34,135 bases of DNA from NCBI RefSeq assembly GCF_017590215.1, contig NZ_JAFFPK010000009.1, forward strand, positions 1 to 34,135, given 5' to 3'. The stretch comes from Clostridium sp. CCUG 7971. GTDB taxonomy: Bacteria > Bacillota > Clostridia > Peptostreptococcales > Peptostreptococcaceae. Positions 7,842-15,811 of this stretch are shown piece after piece. Both the position numbers and the translations under genes were made by a program. Position 1 is the stretch's first letter. Every line of letters starts with the position of its first letter. The notes below the pieces were generated by a model that did no database searches, was not told the DNA's origin, and worked only from the letters and a program-made list of their open reading frames with translations.

Positions 7842-8411
7842 GTGAATAATATAGTTTTTTTACCATATATAAGAAAAAAAGAAAATTTGTCTGAAGAAAG
7901 ACTAATAAAAAAATCTATAAAAGGAGATGGGGAGTGCTTTGAAGAGTTAGTAAAAAAGTATAAATCTTATTTATATAAAGTGGCATATAGTTATACAAAA
8001 AACGAAGACAAAGCACTAGATTTGATACAAGAATGTACATATAGAGCATGGAAAAATATAAAAAATTTAAAGCAGGAATCATCATTTAAACCATGGATAT
8101 CTAAAATACTTGTAAACATAGCTATAACTACAATAAAAAAAGAAAGCAAAATTATCATAAGTGAAATCGATGAAAATATAGTACATGTTAAAAAGGAAAT
8201 ATCAATTGAAGAAAAAGTAGATATACATGAAGCTATAGATACCTTAAAACCTGAGTATAAAATGGTAATAATATTAAAATATTTTGATGATATGACTATT
8301 GAAGAGATAGCATATGTAATGGAAATACCAATAAATACAGTAAAAAGCCATCTTAGAAGGGCAAGACAAAGTATGAAAAATATACTAAAGGAGGACTATC
8401 TATATGAGTAA
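7842..8411 (+). CDS. ECF-type sigma-70 family RNA polymerase sigma factor
   Basis: The 189-residue protein contains sigma region 2 (about residues 25-95, with YSYTKNEDKALDLIQECTYR and AWKNI) and region 4 (about 125-180, ending in MTIEEIAYVMEIPINTVKSH followed by LRRARQSMK, a helix-turn-helix for the -35 element). Regions 1 and 3 are absent, which defines the extracytoplasmic-function class. The GTG start at 7842 is set by GGGAGGT at 7830-7836; the overlapping ATG at 7840 reads straight into TGA. The next gene overlaps it by 8 bases and encodes a DUF4179 membrane protein. That is the usual sigma/anti-sigma arrangement in Clostridia and Bacilli. The inducing signal is unknown. Confidence 0.9.
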   Translation: MNNIVFLPYIRKKENLSEERLIKKSIKGDGECFEELVKKYKSYLYKVAYSYTKNEDKALDLIQECTYRAWKNIKNLKQESSFKPWISKILVNIAITTIKKESKIIISEIDENIVHVKKEISIEEKVDIHEAIDTLKPEYKMVIILKYFDDMTIEEIAYVMEIPINTVKSHLRRARQSMKNILKEDYLYE

Positions 8412-9504
8412 AAATTATTTTGATAAAATAGAAGTACCAGAAAACATAGATTTATTTATAATAGAAGGGATAAAAAAAGCTTCATATGAAAAAAAGCGTG
8501 ATAAAAAGAGAAATGTAAAAAATATCCTTATAGCTAGTATTTCAGGAATAATAATAATTGGAGTTATAAATCCAGCATTAGCAGCTAAAATACCACTTGT
8601 AGGTAATATTTTTGAGATGATTGAGAAAAATTTAATATTTCCATCAAATTATTCTCAGTATTCTACATCAGTTAATCAAGTAGCTAAATCTAATGGTATA
8701 AGCGTAACATTAAAAGAAGTTGCTAGTGATGGGTTCAAACTATACGTAACATACTTAGTTGAGAATGAAAAAGCATTTAAATGGACATATACTGAAGAAA
8801 AATATAAACATTTAGATGTAGCTCAATTAGATACAATAGAAGCATACAATAAAGTAAGTTTTACTGATAAAGAATTACCAACATGGGATATAACGGGTTT
8901 AAATGGTAAATTTATAGATAAAAATACATTTGTAGGGATGCATACATATGATTTAGAAGGCTTAGGAGAAGAAATACCAGATGAATTTGATTTTCAAGTG
9001 AAGATAACATCGTTTATGACAAATAAGCAAGGAGTACGAATGCCGTTTTTAAATGATACAAAAAGATATAATGGAACTTGGGCTTTTAAAGTTCCTGTAA
9101 AAATAAATAGAGAGCTAAGTAAAAAAATAGATTTTAAAGATGATGAACAAGAAGAGATTACATTAGACTCAATAGTAATTACACCGTTTGAAACTCTATT
9201 AACAGTTGATTATAAAGATAAAGAGTCTATAGATGAAAAAGGTTTAGAGTTATACGAGATTAAATTATATAATGAAGATAATACAGAGATAAGATTAAAA
9301 GGAGGGAACACATACGAAGGTGAAAAAAAGTACATTTTTAATAAAGTTAACGAAAATAATAAAAAGATAAGAGCGGTATTATATAAATATAGTTATAAAC
9401 TAGCCGATGATAAGTCAAATAAGTTAAATATAGTAGACTTAGATGGAACTGAATATGAGAAATTTGAAGAAAAAATTCTTGATAAGAGTATTGAAATAAG
9501 TTAA
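8404..9504 (+). CDS. DUF4179 membrane protein, probable anti-sigma factor
   Basis: The 366-residue product has a short cytoplasmic segment (1-40, basic at 24-38), a single membrane helix (about 41-60, ILIASISGIIIIGVINPALA) and a large extracytoplasmic domain (62-366). The juxtamembrane AAKIPLVGNIFEMIEKN motif is typical of DUF4179 proteins, which are encoded directly after ECF sigma factors and presumed to hold them inactive. The start overlaps the sigma stop, inside GGAGGACTATCTATATG, so translation is coupled. No classical zinc-binding anti-sigma HxxxCxxC motif is present in the cytoplasmic part. Sigma inhibition is inferred from family and context. Confidence 0.8.
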   Translation: MSKNYFDKIEVPENIDLFIIEGIKKASYEKKRDKKRNVKNILIASISGIIIIGVINPALAAKIPLVGNIFEMIEKNLIFPSNYSQYSTSVNQVAKSNGISVTLKEVASDGFKLYVTYLVENEKAFKWTYTEEKYKHLDVAQLDTIEAYNKVSFTDKELPTWDITGLNGKFIDKNTFVGMHTYDLEGLGEEIPDEFDFQVKITSFMTNKQGVRMPFLNDTKRYNGTWAFKVPVKINRELSKKIDFKDDEQEEITLDSIVITPFETLLTVDYKDKESIDEKGLELYEIKLYNEDNTEIRLKGGNTYEGEKKYIFNKVNENNKKIRAVLYKYSYKLADDKSNKLNIVDLDGTEYEKFEEKILDKSIEIS

Positions 9505-9532
9505 AAATATTATAAAACTGAAAAAGACAATC

Positions 9533-9599
9533 TATATTTCTATATATCACAAACACTCATGTTCATTGAATATGAGTGTTTGTGATATATAGAAATATA
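9533..9599. terminator. 28-bp perfect inverted repeat downstream of the ECF operon
   Basis: Positions 9533-9560 and 9572-9599 are perfectly complementary, with an 11-base loop. The stem is much longer than the other terminators here and is followed by ATTAAATAG rather than a clean T run. It most likely ends the ECF operon transcript but could also be a processed RNA hairpin. Confidence 0.55.
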
Positions 9600-9696
9600 T
9601 TAAATAGACAACAGTAATAAAAATACATTATAATACCTAAATTATTTATAATAATATCCGATTATATTAATATATAGTATAAAATTAAATAAAATT

Positions 9697-9820
9697 AGCA
9701 GACCAAGAGTGATTTGACAATTCAAAGCTATAGGTAATTTTTTAAGTTAGCCAGTTTCACAAATTTGTCTTTTAGAGAAGAGTGTTAGTAGGTTTATGTT
9801 GATGCTCTTTTATTTTACAC
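9697..9820 (+). promoter_or_regulatory. Possible c-di-GMP-I (GEMM) type riboswitch with terminator
   Basis: The segment TTCAAAGCTATAGG (9721-9734) followed by TTAGCCAGTTTC (9747-9758) matches the second half of the GEMM aptamer (GCAAAGCYAYAGG ... AGCCAGKTACCG). An upstream GCAGACCAAGAG ... TTTGACA could be a weak version of the first stem. A terminator-like hairpin, AAGAGTGTT (9778-9786) with GATGCTCTT (9801-9809) then TTATTTTA, follows within 25 bases. The first aptamer stem is poor, so it may be degenerate or a variant class. c-di-GMP riboswitches are common ahead of chemoreceptors in Clostridia. The rest of 9600-9970 is AT-rich and featureless. Confidence 0.4.
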
Positions 9821-9970
9821 ATTATGCAAGTGAATTCTAATAATTGCAATATTTTAATGTGAAAAATGCTCGATTAGACGAATAAATCATTAAGACTTAA
9901 ATAGTTAATTTTATTAATAATGCTAAAAAATTAATAGGCAAAGTAAAATAATATAGGGAGATAAATAGAA

Positions 9971-12037
9971 ATGAAATTTAAGTTAAGACACAAAAGTAAA
10001 GACAACAGCAAAAGTATAAAGACTAAACTTACTTTAATAATTGTTTGTTTTGCAGTTATTTGCTGCTTATTATTAGGAGCAATCACAAGTTTTCTAAATT
10101 ATAAGACTTCTAATGATATTTTATCAAAGGCAGTTGTAGAAACTACTAAGCAAGCTTCTAAAACAGTTTCTCAAAAAATTATAAATCTTGAAAATGCAGC
10201 AACTCAAATAGGTATTATTAAAGAAATTTCAGATCCCAATGTAAGTAAAGAAGAAAAACAAAGCATTGTAGCTAGACAGGAAAAGCTATATGGATTAACA
10301 TTAGGTCATATTTTAGATATAAATGGTATAGAACTTTTCAATGGAAAAGATTATTCTGATAGAGACTATTTTAAAATTTCTATGGCAGGAAAATCGTATA
10401 TGAGTAGCCCTATTGTTAGTAAAACAACAGGGGAACTTACAATGCTAGTTTCATCACCTATTTGGGAAAATGGGGTAAAAGGTAGCAAAATAGTAGGAGT
10501 TGTAACTTTTAATGTAAATAAAGATTTTTTAAATGATATTGTTGCTGATATAAAAATAGGCGAAAATAGTTATCCTTACCTTTTAGATAAAGAAGGAACA
10601 ACAATTACGGCTAAGGACACTAGCCTTATTGGAAAAGAAAATACTATAAAAAAATCAGAAACAGATAAAAGTTTGATTCCTTATGCAGAGGCGGATAAAA
10701 AGGTTATTTCAGGAGAAACAGGATCTTTTAATTTAGAATACAATGGTGAAGAGAAGGTTTTAGGATATGCTCCAGTACAACATAGTGATGGTTGGGGTAT
10801 AGGTATAACGACAAATAAAAATGATTTTCTTGGTGAAATGTATACTTCAATAATAATTACAGTAATATTAGCTATAGTATTTACAATTGTAGCATTTATT
10901 GTAGCAATAAAGCTTTCTAATAAAATAGGAAACCCATTAAAAGAATGTAGTGAAAGACTAGAAATGTTAGCTGAAGGTGATTTAAATTCAGAAACTGCAG
11001 TTGTAGATGAAGATAATGAGATAGGTCTAGTAGCGGATGCTACAAGCAAAATAGTTGATGACTTTAGAAAAATGATAAATGCATTAACATATATATTAAC
11101 TGAAATTAGCAATGGTAATTTAGACGTTAATGTAAATAATGCGGAATTAAGTGATTTATTTGTAAATGATTTTGAACCTATGTTAGTATCTGTAAATAAA
11201 ATTGTAGATAGTTTAAATAGTACTTTAACACAAATAAATGTTGCAGGTGAACAAGTTGCAATTGGTTCAAATCAAGTGTCAGAAGGTGCACAAATACTTT
11301 CACAAGGAGCTACAGAACAAGCAAGCTCAATTCAAGAGCTTTCAGCAACTATAAATGAAGTTTCATCACATATAAAGCAAACTGCAGAAAATGCAGTAAG
11401 AGCAAAAGAAATATCTATGAAATCAAGTATTGCTATAGATAGAGGAAAAGACCAAATGCAAGAAATGGTTGCTGCAATGAATGAAATTAGCAACACATCA
11501 AATAGAATCGGAGATATAATAAAAAATATTGATGATATAGCATTCCAGACAAATATTTTAGCACTTAATGCAGCCGTAGAAGCAGCACGTGCTGGAGAGT
11601 CAGGTAAAGGATTTGCTGTCGTTGCTGATGAAGTTAGAAATCTTGCTGCAAAATCTGCACAAAGTGCGAAAGATACATCTGATTTAATTGAAAAAGCACT
11701 TATAGCAATAGAAAATGGTACAATAATTGTTTCAGAAACTGCAAAGTCTCTTGAAGAAGTTGTTTATAGTGCACAAGAGTCATCAGAAATTATACAAGAA
11801 ATTGCAGATGCAAGCAATGAACAAGCGCAGCATATTAATCATGTAAATATTGGAGTAGAACAAATATCTACAGTTGTACAGGCTAATTCAGCAACTTCTG
11901 AAGAAAGTGCTGCTTCAAGTGAAGAGTTATCAAGTCAAGCTCACATGCTAAAAGAACTTATTGGTAAATTCAACTTAAAGAATGAGCAAGACAAGTTCTT
12001 TGATAGCAAAATGATATTTGATAGTAAAGAATTTTAA
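9971..12037 (+). CDS. Methyl-accepting chemotaxis protein with a periplasmic-type dCache sensor
   Basis: The 688-residue chemoreceptor has a first membrane helix (about 21-41), an extracytoplasmic sensor of about 245 residues and a second membrane helix (about 293-315). A HAMP linker (about 316-370, NPLKECSERLEMLAEGDLNS) and a cytoplasmic signalling coiled coil follow. The hairpin tip that binds CheA/CheW is intact (DIAFQTNILALNAAVEAARA near residue 522, then GFAVVADEVRNLA). The sensor holds the dCache/PDC core pieces DINGIELFNGKDYSDRDYFK and GYAPVQHSDGWGIGI, typical of small-molecule (amino acid, organic acid) sensors. The ligand is unknown. The start is preceded by AGGGAG. Adapted signalling should depend on a chemotaxis system located elsewhere. 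Confidence 0.9.
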   Translation: MKFKLRHKSKDNSKSIKTKLTLIIVCFAVICCLLLGAITSFLNYKTSNDILSKAVVETTKQASKTVSQKIINLENAATQIGIIKEISDPNVSKEEKQSIVARQEKLYGLTLGHILDINGIELFNGKDYSDRDYFKISMAGKSYMSSPIVSKTTGELTMLVSSPIWENGVKGSKIVGVVTFNVNKDFLNDIVADIKIGENSYPYLLDKEGTTITAKDTSLIGKENTIKKSETDKSLIPYAEADKKVISGETGSFNLEYNGEEKVLGYAPVQHSDGWGIGITTNKNDFLGEMYTSIIITVILAIVFTIVAFIVAIKLSNKIGNPLKECSERLEMLAEGDLNSETAVVDEDNEIGLVADATSKIVDDFRKMINALTYILTEISNGNLDVNVNNAELSDLFVNDFEPMLVSVNKIVDSLNSTLTQINVAGEQVAIGSNQVSEGAQILSQGATEQASSIQELSATINEVSSHIKQTAENAVRAKEISMKSSIAIDRGKDQMQEMVAAMNEISNTSNRIGDIIKNIDDIAFQTNILALNAAVEAARAGESGKGFAVVADEVRNLAAKSAQSAKDTSDLIEKALIAIENGTIIVSETAKSLEEVVYSAQESSEIIQEIADASNEQAQHINHVNIGVEQISTVVQANSATSEESAASSEELSSQAHMLKELIGKFNLKNEQDKFFDSKMIFDSKEF

Positions 12038-12051
12038 ATATAATTTTATAT

Positions 12052-12140
12052 TATAATCGTGGACATTATCCCTGTGAATCTTCTCAGCCATTGAAATTAA
12101 TAAAAAACGTATTGATTTAGTAATCAATACGTTTTTTATT
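12052..12140 (+). terminator. Terminator of the chemoreceptor gene, with conserved pre-terminator element
   Basis: A perfect 16-bp stem (12102-12117 with 12122-12137) with a TAGT loop ends in TTTTTT. The preceding 12052-12099 is a full copy of the dispersed element (TATAATCGTGGACATTATCC, then CTGTGAATCTTCTCAGCCAT). Confidence 0.85.
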
Positions 12141-12172
12141 TTAAATAATAGCATAATAAAATGATATTTTAC

Positions 12173-12443
12173 TCAAAGAATATTTCTTCTTAAAATCCTT
12201 ATAGCTATATTAAAAAAGGTATAAGCTGTTATAAGGTCAAGAACAAACCATATTAAGCACACTATCTTGAAATACATCACTTTTATAGATAAATGCAAAT
12301 ACGAACTCCCATGATAGATTAAGGCATATTGCAAGAAATGGCATACCATAAGTTTTGTCTTTAACACTTTTCTTAATTATTAATATGTAAGTTATAATCC
12401 AGAATAATCCGCTTAATCCTTGTAATATTATATCAGAACTCAA
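12173..12443 (-). pseudogene. Frameshifted, truncated small membrane protein gene (transmembrane terpene-cyclase-like)
   Basis: Two overlapping minus-strand frames join into one membrane protein. The first runs from TTG 12443 (after AAGGGG) through ILQGLSGLFWIITYILIIKK and KDKTYGMPFLAICLNLSWEF to YKSDVFQ. After a one-base frame change near 12265 the second continues IVCLIWFVLDLITAYTFFNI and stops at 12173. The 'YGMPFLALCxNxSWEF' core followed by a VLDL helix resembles the integral-membrane terpene-cyclase-like family (PaxB/Pyr4-type fold), whose members have about 200 residues and seven helices. Only about 85 residues remain, so the gene is both frameshifted and cut short by the neighbouring terminator region. 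Family assignment is tentative. Confidence 0.5.
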
Positions 12444-12690
12444 AAAAACGCCCCTTTATATACTTATGAAGTATATAAATACAATATAATAAATATATTT
12501 TAGATATAAATCATTAAAGGTTCAAATGACATACAAATTAAGTACAGTTTATTAAAACATTTTTAAGGTAACGAATATGGAGAAAAAGTATTAAATATAT
12601 AATTTGGAAAAGTTGTTGAAAATTAAAGTGTTGTATGCTACATTTTATGTTGTGGGTAAAAGTTTAGAGAAAATACAATACAACGTGCGC

Positions 12691-12767
12691 TAGAGAATGA
12701 GAGCCAAGCACAAGCCTTAAAATATTGGTATTAAAAATACTAATATAGGCTTAGCTTGGCTTTTTTT
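12691..12767 (+). promoter_or_regulatory. glpT leader hairpin/terminator, candidate GlpP antitermination site
   Basis: The motif TAGAGAATGAGAGCC (12691-12705) runs into a long hairpin: AGCCAAGC (12702-12709) pairs with GCTTGGCT (12754-12761), with inner arms AAGCCT/AGGCTT and a GTATT/AATAC top. A seven-T run follows, only 22 bases ahead of the transporter start. A terminator in front of a glycerol-phosphate gene is the arrangement controlled by the GlpP antiterminator in Bacillus. The minus-strand glp operon at 17318-17366 has a matching leader. A possible promoter is TTGAAA (about 12615) with TACATT. The rest of 12444-12690 is AT-rich with no gene seen. Confidence 0.6.
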
Positions 12768-12788
12768 AGCGTGAAAGGGGGATTTTTA

Positions 12789-14117
12789 ATGTTAAAATTT
12801 TTAAAGCCAGCGCCATATGTAAACAGGTTACCAGAAGAAGAAATAGCTCCAACGTATAAGAGATATCGTATCCAAATGTTTATAAGTATTTATGTAGGAT
12901 ATCTTATATACTATTTTGTAAGAAGTAATTTTGCCTTAGCAAAGGTTTATCTTATAGAACAGGGGTTTACAAAAGTTGAGATAGGGTTTGTTGCATCAGC
13001 TTTAGGATTATCTTATGGTATTAGTAAATTTGTAATGGGGAATATATCAGATAGATCTAATCCAAGATATTTCTTAGCAATGGGTCTTATATTGTCTGGT
13101 ATAGTAAATTTATTTTTACCAAATGCAACTAATGTTGCTTTTATGTTTGTTTTAATGCTATTAAATGGATGGTTCCAAGGAATGGGATGGCCTCCATGTG
13201 GTAGAATAATGACTCACTGGTTTTCAGATAAGGAACGTGGTGTAAAAATGTCTATTTGGAACACTGCACATAATATAGGTGGAGGCTTTATAGCTACAAT
13301 TGTATTAATTGGAGTATCATTATTTGGAACATGGAAAGGTACTTTTTATTTACCAGGAATAATAGCAATTGTAGGTGGATTAATATATATTATATTTGCA
13401 AGAGATACTCCACAATCTGTTGGATTACCGCCAATTGAGGAATTTAAAGATGATTATCCAGAGTATGAGGTTGAAGTTAAAGATGCTGAAGCAGAACTTA
13501 GTGCTAAGGAAATTCTATTTAAGTATGTATTAAATAATAAGTTTTTATGGTGTGTAGCCCTGGCAAACGTTTTTGTATATTTAGTTAGATATGGCGTTAT
13601 AAACTGGGTTCCCACATACCTACAAGAAGTTAGAAATTTTAACCCAAAAGATTCTTCTATAGCATTTGCATTATTTGAATACGCAGCTATACCAGGAACT
13701 ATTATAGTTGGATGGATTAGTGATCATATATTCCATGGTAGACGTGCTCCAATGGGAATAATATGTATGGTTGGGGTAGCTATAGCGACAATGGTATACT
13801 GGAAAAGCACAAGTCCGTTTGCTATAAATTGCGCATTGGCATCAATAGGAGCATTAATTTATGGGCCTGTTATGTTAATAGGGGTAAGTGCATTAGATCT
13901 TGTTCCTAAAAAGGCAGCTGGAACTGCGGCAGGATTTACAGGTTTATTTGGATATATGGGAGGTCAGGTATTAGCTGAGTTGGCAATGGGTATGGTAGTT
14001 GATAAATTTAATTGGGATGGAGGATTTATAATGCTAATAATATCTTCAATCTTAGCAATAGTATTTTTATCATTTACTTGGAATACTCATAATATAAAAG
14101 AAAAATCTAATGCTTAG
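12789..14117 (+). CDS. glpT: Glycerol-3-phosphate transporter-like MFS protein (OPA family)
   Basis: The 442-residue, 12-helix major facilitator belongs to the organophosphate:phosphate antiporter family. The diagnostic OPA block WFQGMGWPPCGRIMTHWFSD followed by KERG is present at about residues 129-152. N-terminal YKRYRIQMFISIYVGYLIYY and YFVRSNFALAKVYL match GlpT/UhpT helix 1. I chose ATG 12789 because AAAGGGGG lies just upstream; the longer frame from 12756 starts inside the terminator hairpin. GlpT exchanges external glycerol-3-phosphate for phosphate. Context supports that substrate, because the convergent operon oxidises glycerol-3-phosphate and both have similar leaders. Hexose-phosphate transport is the alternative. 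Confidence 0.8.
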   Translation: MLKFLKPAPYVNRLPEEEIAPTYKRYRIQMFISIYVGYLIYYFVRSNFALAKVYLIEQGFTKVEIGFVASALGLSYGISKFVMGNISDRSNPRYFLAMGLILSGIVNLFLPNATNVAFMFVLMLLNGWFQGMGWPPCGRIMTHWFSDKERGVKMSIWNTAHNIGGGFIATIVLIGVSLFGTWKGTFYLPGIIAIVGGLIYIIFARDTPQSVGLPPIEEFKDDYPEYEVEVKDAEAELSAKEILFKYVLNNKFLWCVALANVFVYLVRYGVINWVPTYLQEVRNFNPKDSSIAFALFEYAAIPGTIIVGWISDHIFHGRRAPMGIICMVGVAIATMVYWKSTSPFAINCALASIGALIYGPVMLIGVSALDLVPKKAAGTAAGFTGLFGYMGGQVLAELAMGMVVDKFNWDGGFIMLIISSILAIVFLSFTWNTHNIKEKSNA

Positions 14118-14123
14118 TTAGAT

Positions 14124-14169
14124 ATATAATTAAAGGGGGTTCGTAAAAACGAACCCCCTTTAATTATAT
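14124..14169. terminator. Bidirectional terminator between glpT and the glp oxidation operon
   Basis: A perfect 21-bp stem (14124-14144 with 14149-14169) around an AAAA loop carries GGGGGTTCGT at its top. It contains T-rich flanks on both strands and lies exactly between the two convergent stop codons. Confidence 0.85.
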
Positions 14170-14186
14170 TAATTTATATTATTGGT

Positions 14187-14540
14187 TTATGCTATAGTTT
14201 TACTACTTACAATATCAACACCTGTACCTAAAACATCTTTGATTATTATATCTCCTACATTAACAGGAGACGTAACAGTTATACTATCTAAGGCTTCCAT
14301 AACATCAAACATCATACCTTTAGGTACAGAGCCATTAGTCTTAACTGGAAGTAAGTTTAAGTAAGAACCGTCAAGCTTAACTGTAGAAGTTATAACTCTT
14401 TTAGGGCTAGTTATTTCTTCAATACCGTATTTTTCTCCTCTTTTACAAGTATTACCACTTACTTTATATGTGCCATCTATCTTATCAATAACCATTCTAC
14501 AACCCATTGGACAAACTACACAAGTAACTTCAGTTTTCAT
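14187..14540 (-). CDS. DUF1667 protein, small cysteine-rich partner of the glp oxidoreductases
   Basis: The 117-residue DUF1667 protein begins MKTEVTCVVCPMGCRMVI, with further CKRGEKYG. The CxxCPxGC and downstream Cys resemble an Fe-S or metal-binding cluster site. A conserved ITSPKRVITSTVKLDGSYLN block follows. It starts two bases after the stop of the previous gene, with the ribosome binding site GAGGAGG inside that gene's end, so it is the third gene of a tightly coupled operon. The trio of GlpA/O-like dehydrogenase, FAD/NAD oxidoreductase and DUF1667 recurs widely in anaerobic Firmicutes. The protein probably serves as an electron-transfer component, but its activity is not established from sequence. 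Confidence 0.85.
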   Translation of the reverse strand: MKTEVTCVVCPMGCRMVIDKIDGTYKVSGNTCKRGEKYGIEEITSPKRVITSTVKLDGSYLNLLPVKTNGSVPKGMMFDVMEALDSITVTSPVNVGDIIIKDVLGTGVDIVSSKTIA

Positions 14541-14542
14541 AA

Positions 14543-15811
14543 TTAAACCTCCTCAACACTTATATAGATATCGCTATCTATTTTACCTAAAAGGTCTTTA
14601 TTTATATTAATACGCTCCATTTCAGAAGGTATCATATGAGCCCTTTTCTTTTCAAAAATAACTTCATTATTACATCTAACTACTAGCTTTTTACCAGTAC
14701 ATATACTACGAACTCTCATAAATAGATTTACATCTTCATTAGAGTTTGTATTTATATATTGAGGAACCACATAACCAATTCCATCACTAGCAACGGTTTT
14801 TATATTATTAGATGCACAAGAATCATTTTTAGACTTCTTGTTTAAAACATATAAAGCAGCATTTTTACCAGCAATTCTACTTTCTTTTGTAACAAAGTCA
14901 ACTAAATCATGAACATGAACAACATTACCACAAGCGAAGAAACCTTCTTTATTTGTAGACATACTATTATTAACTATAGGGCCGCTTGTTTTGTTATCTA
15001 GATTAATACCAATACCACTAGAAAGTTCATTTTCAGGAATTAATCCAACTGAAAGTAAAACAGTATCACATTCTATAAATTCTTCGCTACCTTCAATAAC
15101 CTCTCTATTATCATTAAGCTTAGCTAAAGTAACTCCGCTAACTCTATCTTTTCCGTGTATATAGTTTATACAAGTTTGTAATTTTAAAGGTATATTAAAA
15201 TCATCTAGACATTGTACTATGTTTCTTGTAAGTCCGCTTGAGTGAGGATTTATTTCTACAACACATTGAACCTTAGCACCTTCTAATGTCATACGTCTGG
15301 CCATAATAAGTCCGATATCACCAGAACCGTAGATGACTACTTTTTTACCAACTAAGTATCCTTCCATATTAATAAATCTTTGAGCGGCACCAGCATTATA
15401 AACTCCAGCAGGTCTATATCCGGGAATGTCTATAGCACCTCTAGTTCTTTCTCTACAGCCCATTGCAAGAATTACAGCATCTGCACTTATTTCTATAAGA
15501 CCATCTTCGCCCATAGCAGATATAACTTTTTTATCATTAGATTCATCTATATTAAGAACCATAGTATTTAACATAAAGTCTATATTTTCTTCTTGAACCA
15601 TTTTTATAAATTTACCGGCATACTCAGGTCCTGTTAATTCTTCTTTAAACTCATGAAGACCAAATCCATTATGGATACACTGATTTAAGATTCCCCCAAG
15701 TTCTCTATCTCTTTCAATTATTAATACTTTTTCACAACCGTTTTTCTTAGCTTCTAGAGCAGAACCTAATCCAGCTGGACCACCACCGATTACAACAACA
15801 TTATATTTCAA
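14543..15811 (-). CDS. FAD/NAD(P)-dependent oxidoreductase of the glp operon
   Basis: The 422-residue pyridine-nucleotide-disulfide-oxidoreductase-fold protein has an N-terminal FAD Rossmann motif (VVIGGGPAGLGSALEA), an ATGxRE-like AMGCRERTRGA segment, and a second nucleotide-binding fold GSGDIGLIMARRMTLEGAKV at about residue 165. It also has TVLLSVGLIPENELS and the FAD-closing FFACGNVVHVHDLVDFV. It lacks a redox CxxC at the disulfide position, so it resembles the NAD(P)H-linked subunit types (hydrogen cyanide synthase B / GlpB-like) that pass electrons between a dehydrogenase and an acceptor. The frame is open to GTG 15820. AAGGGG immediately before that codon favours TTG at 15811 as the real start. 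It overlaps the upstream gene by 11 bases. Confidence 0.82.
   Translation of the reverse strand: MKYNVVVIGGGPAGLGSALEAKKNGCEKVLIIERDRELGGILNQCIHNGFGLHEFKEELTGPEYAGKFIKMVQEENIDFMLNTMVLNIDESNDKKVISAMGEDGLIEISADAVILAMGCRERTRGAIDIPGYRPAGVYNAGAAQRFINMEGYLVGKKVVIYGSGDIGLIMARRMTLEGAKVQCVVEINPHSSGLTRNIVQCLDDFNIPLKLQTCINYIHGKDRVSGVTLAKLNDNREVIEGSEEFIECDTVLLSVGLIPENELSSGIGINLDNKTSGPIVNNSMSTNKEGFFACGNVVHVHDLVDFVTKESRIAGKNAALYVLNKKSKNDSCASNNIKTVASDGIGYVVPQYINTNSNEDVNLFMRVRSICTGKKLVVRCNNEVIFEKKRAHMIPSEMERININKDLLGKIDSDIYISVEEV

Noticed and set aside
10681-11112. 143-residue minus-strand ORF inside the chemoreceptor gene
   Set aside because: It is antisense to an intact and fully recognisable chemoreceptor; no independent support.
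12756-12788. Longer start for the GlpT-like gene (TTG 12756)
   Set aside because: This codon lies in the terminator stem and T run. AAAGGGGG supports ATG 12789.
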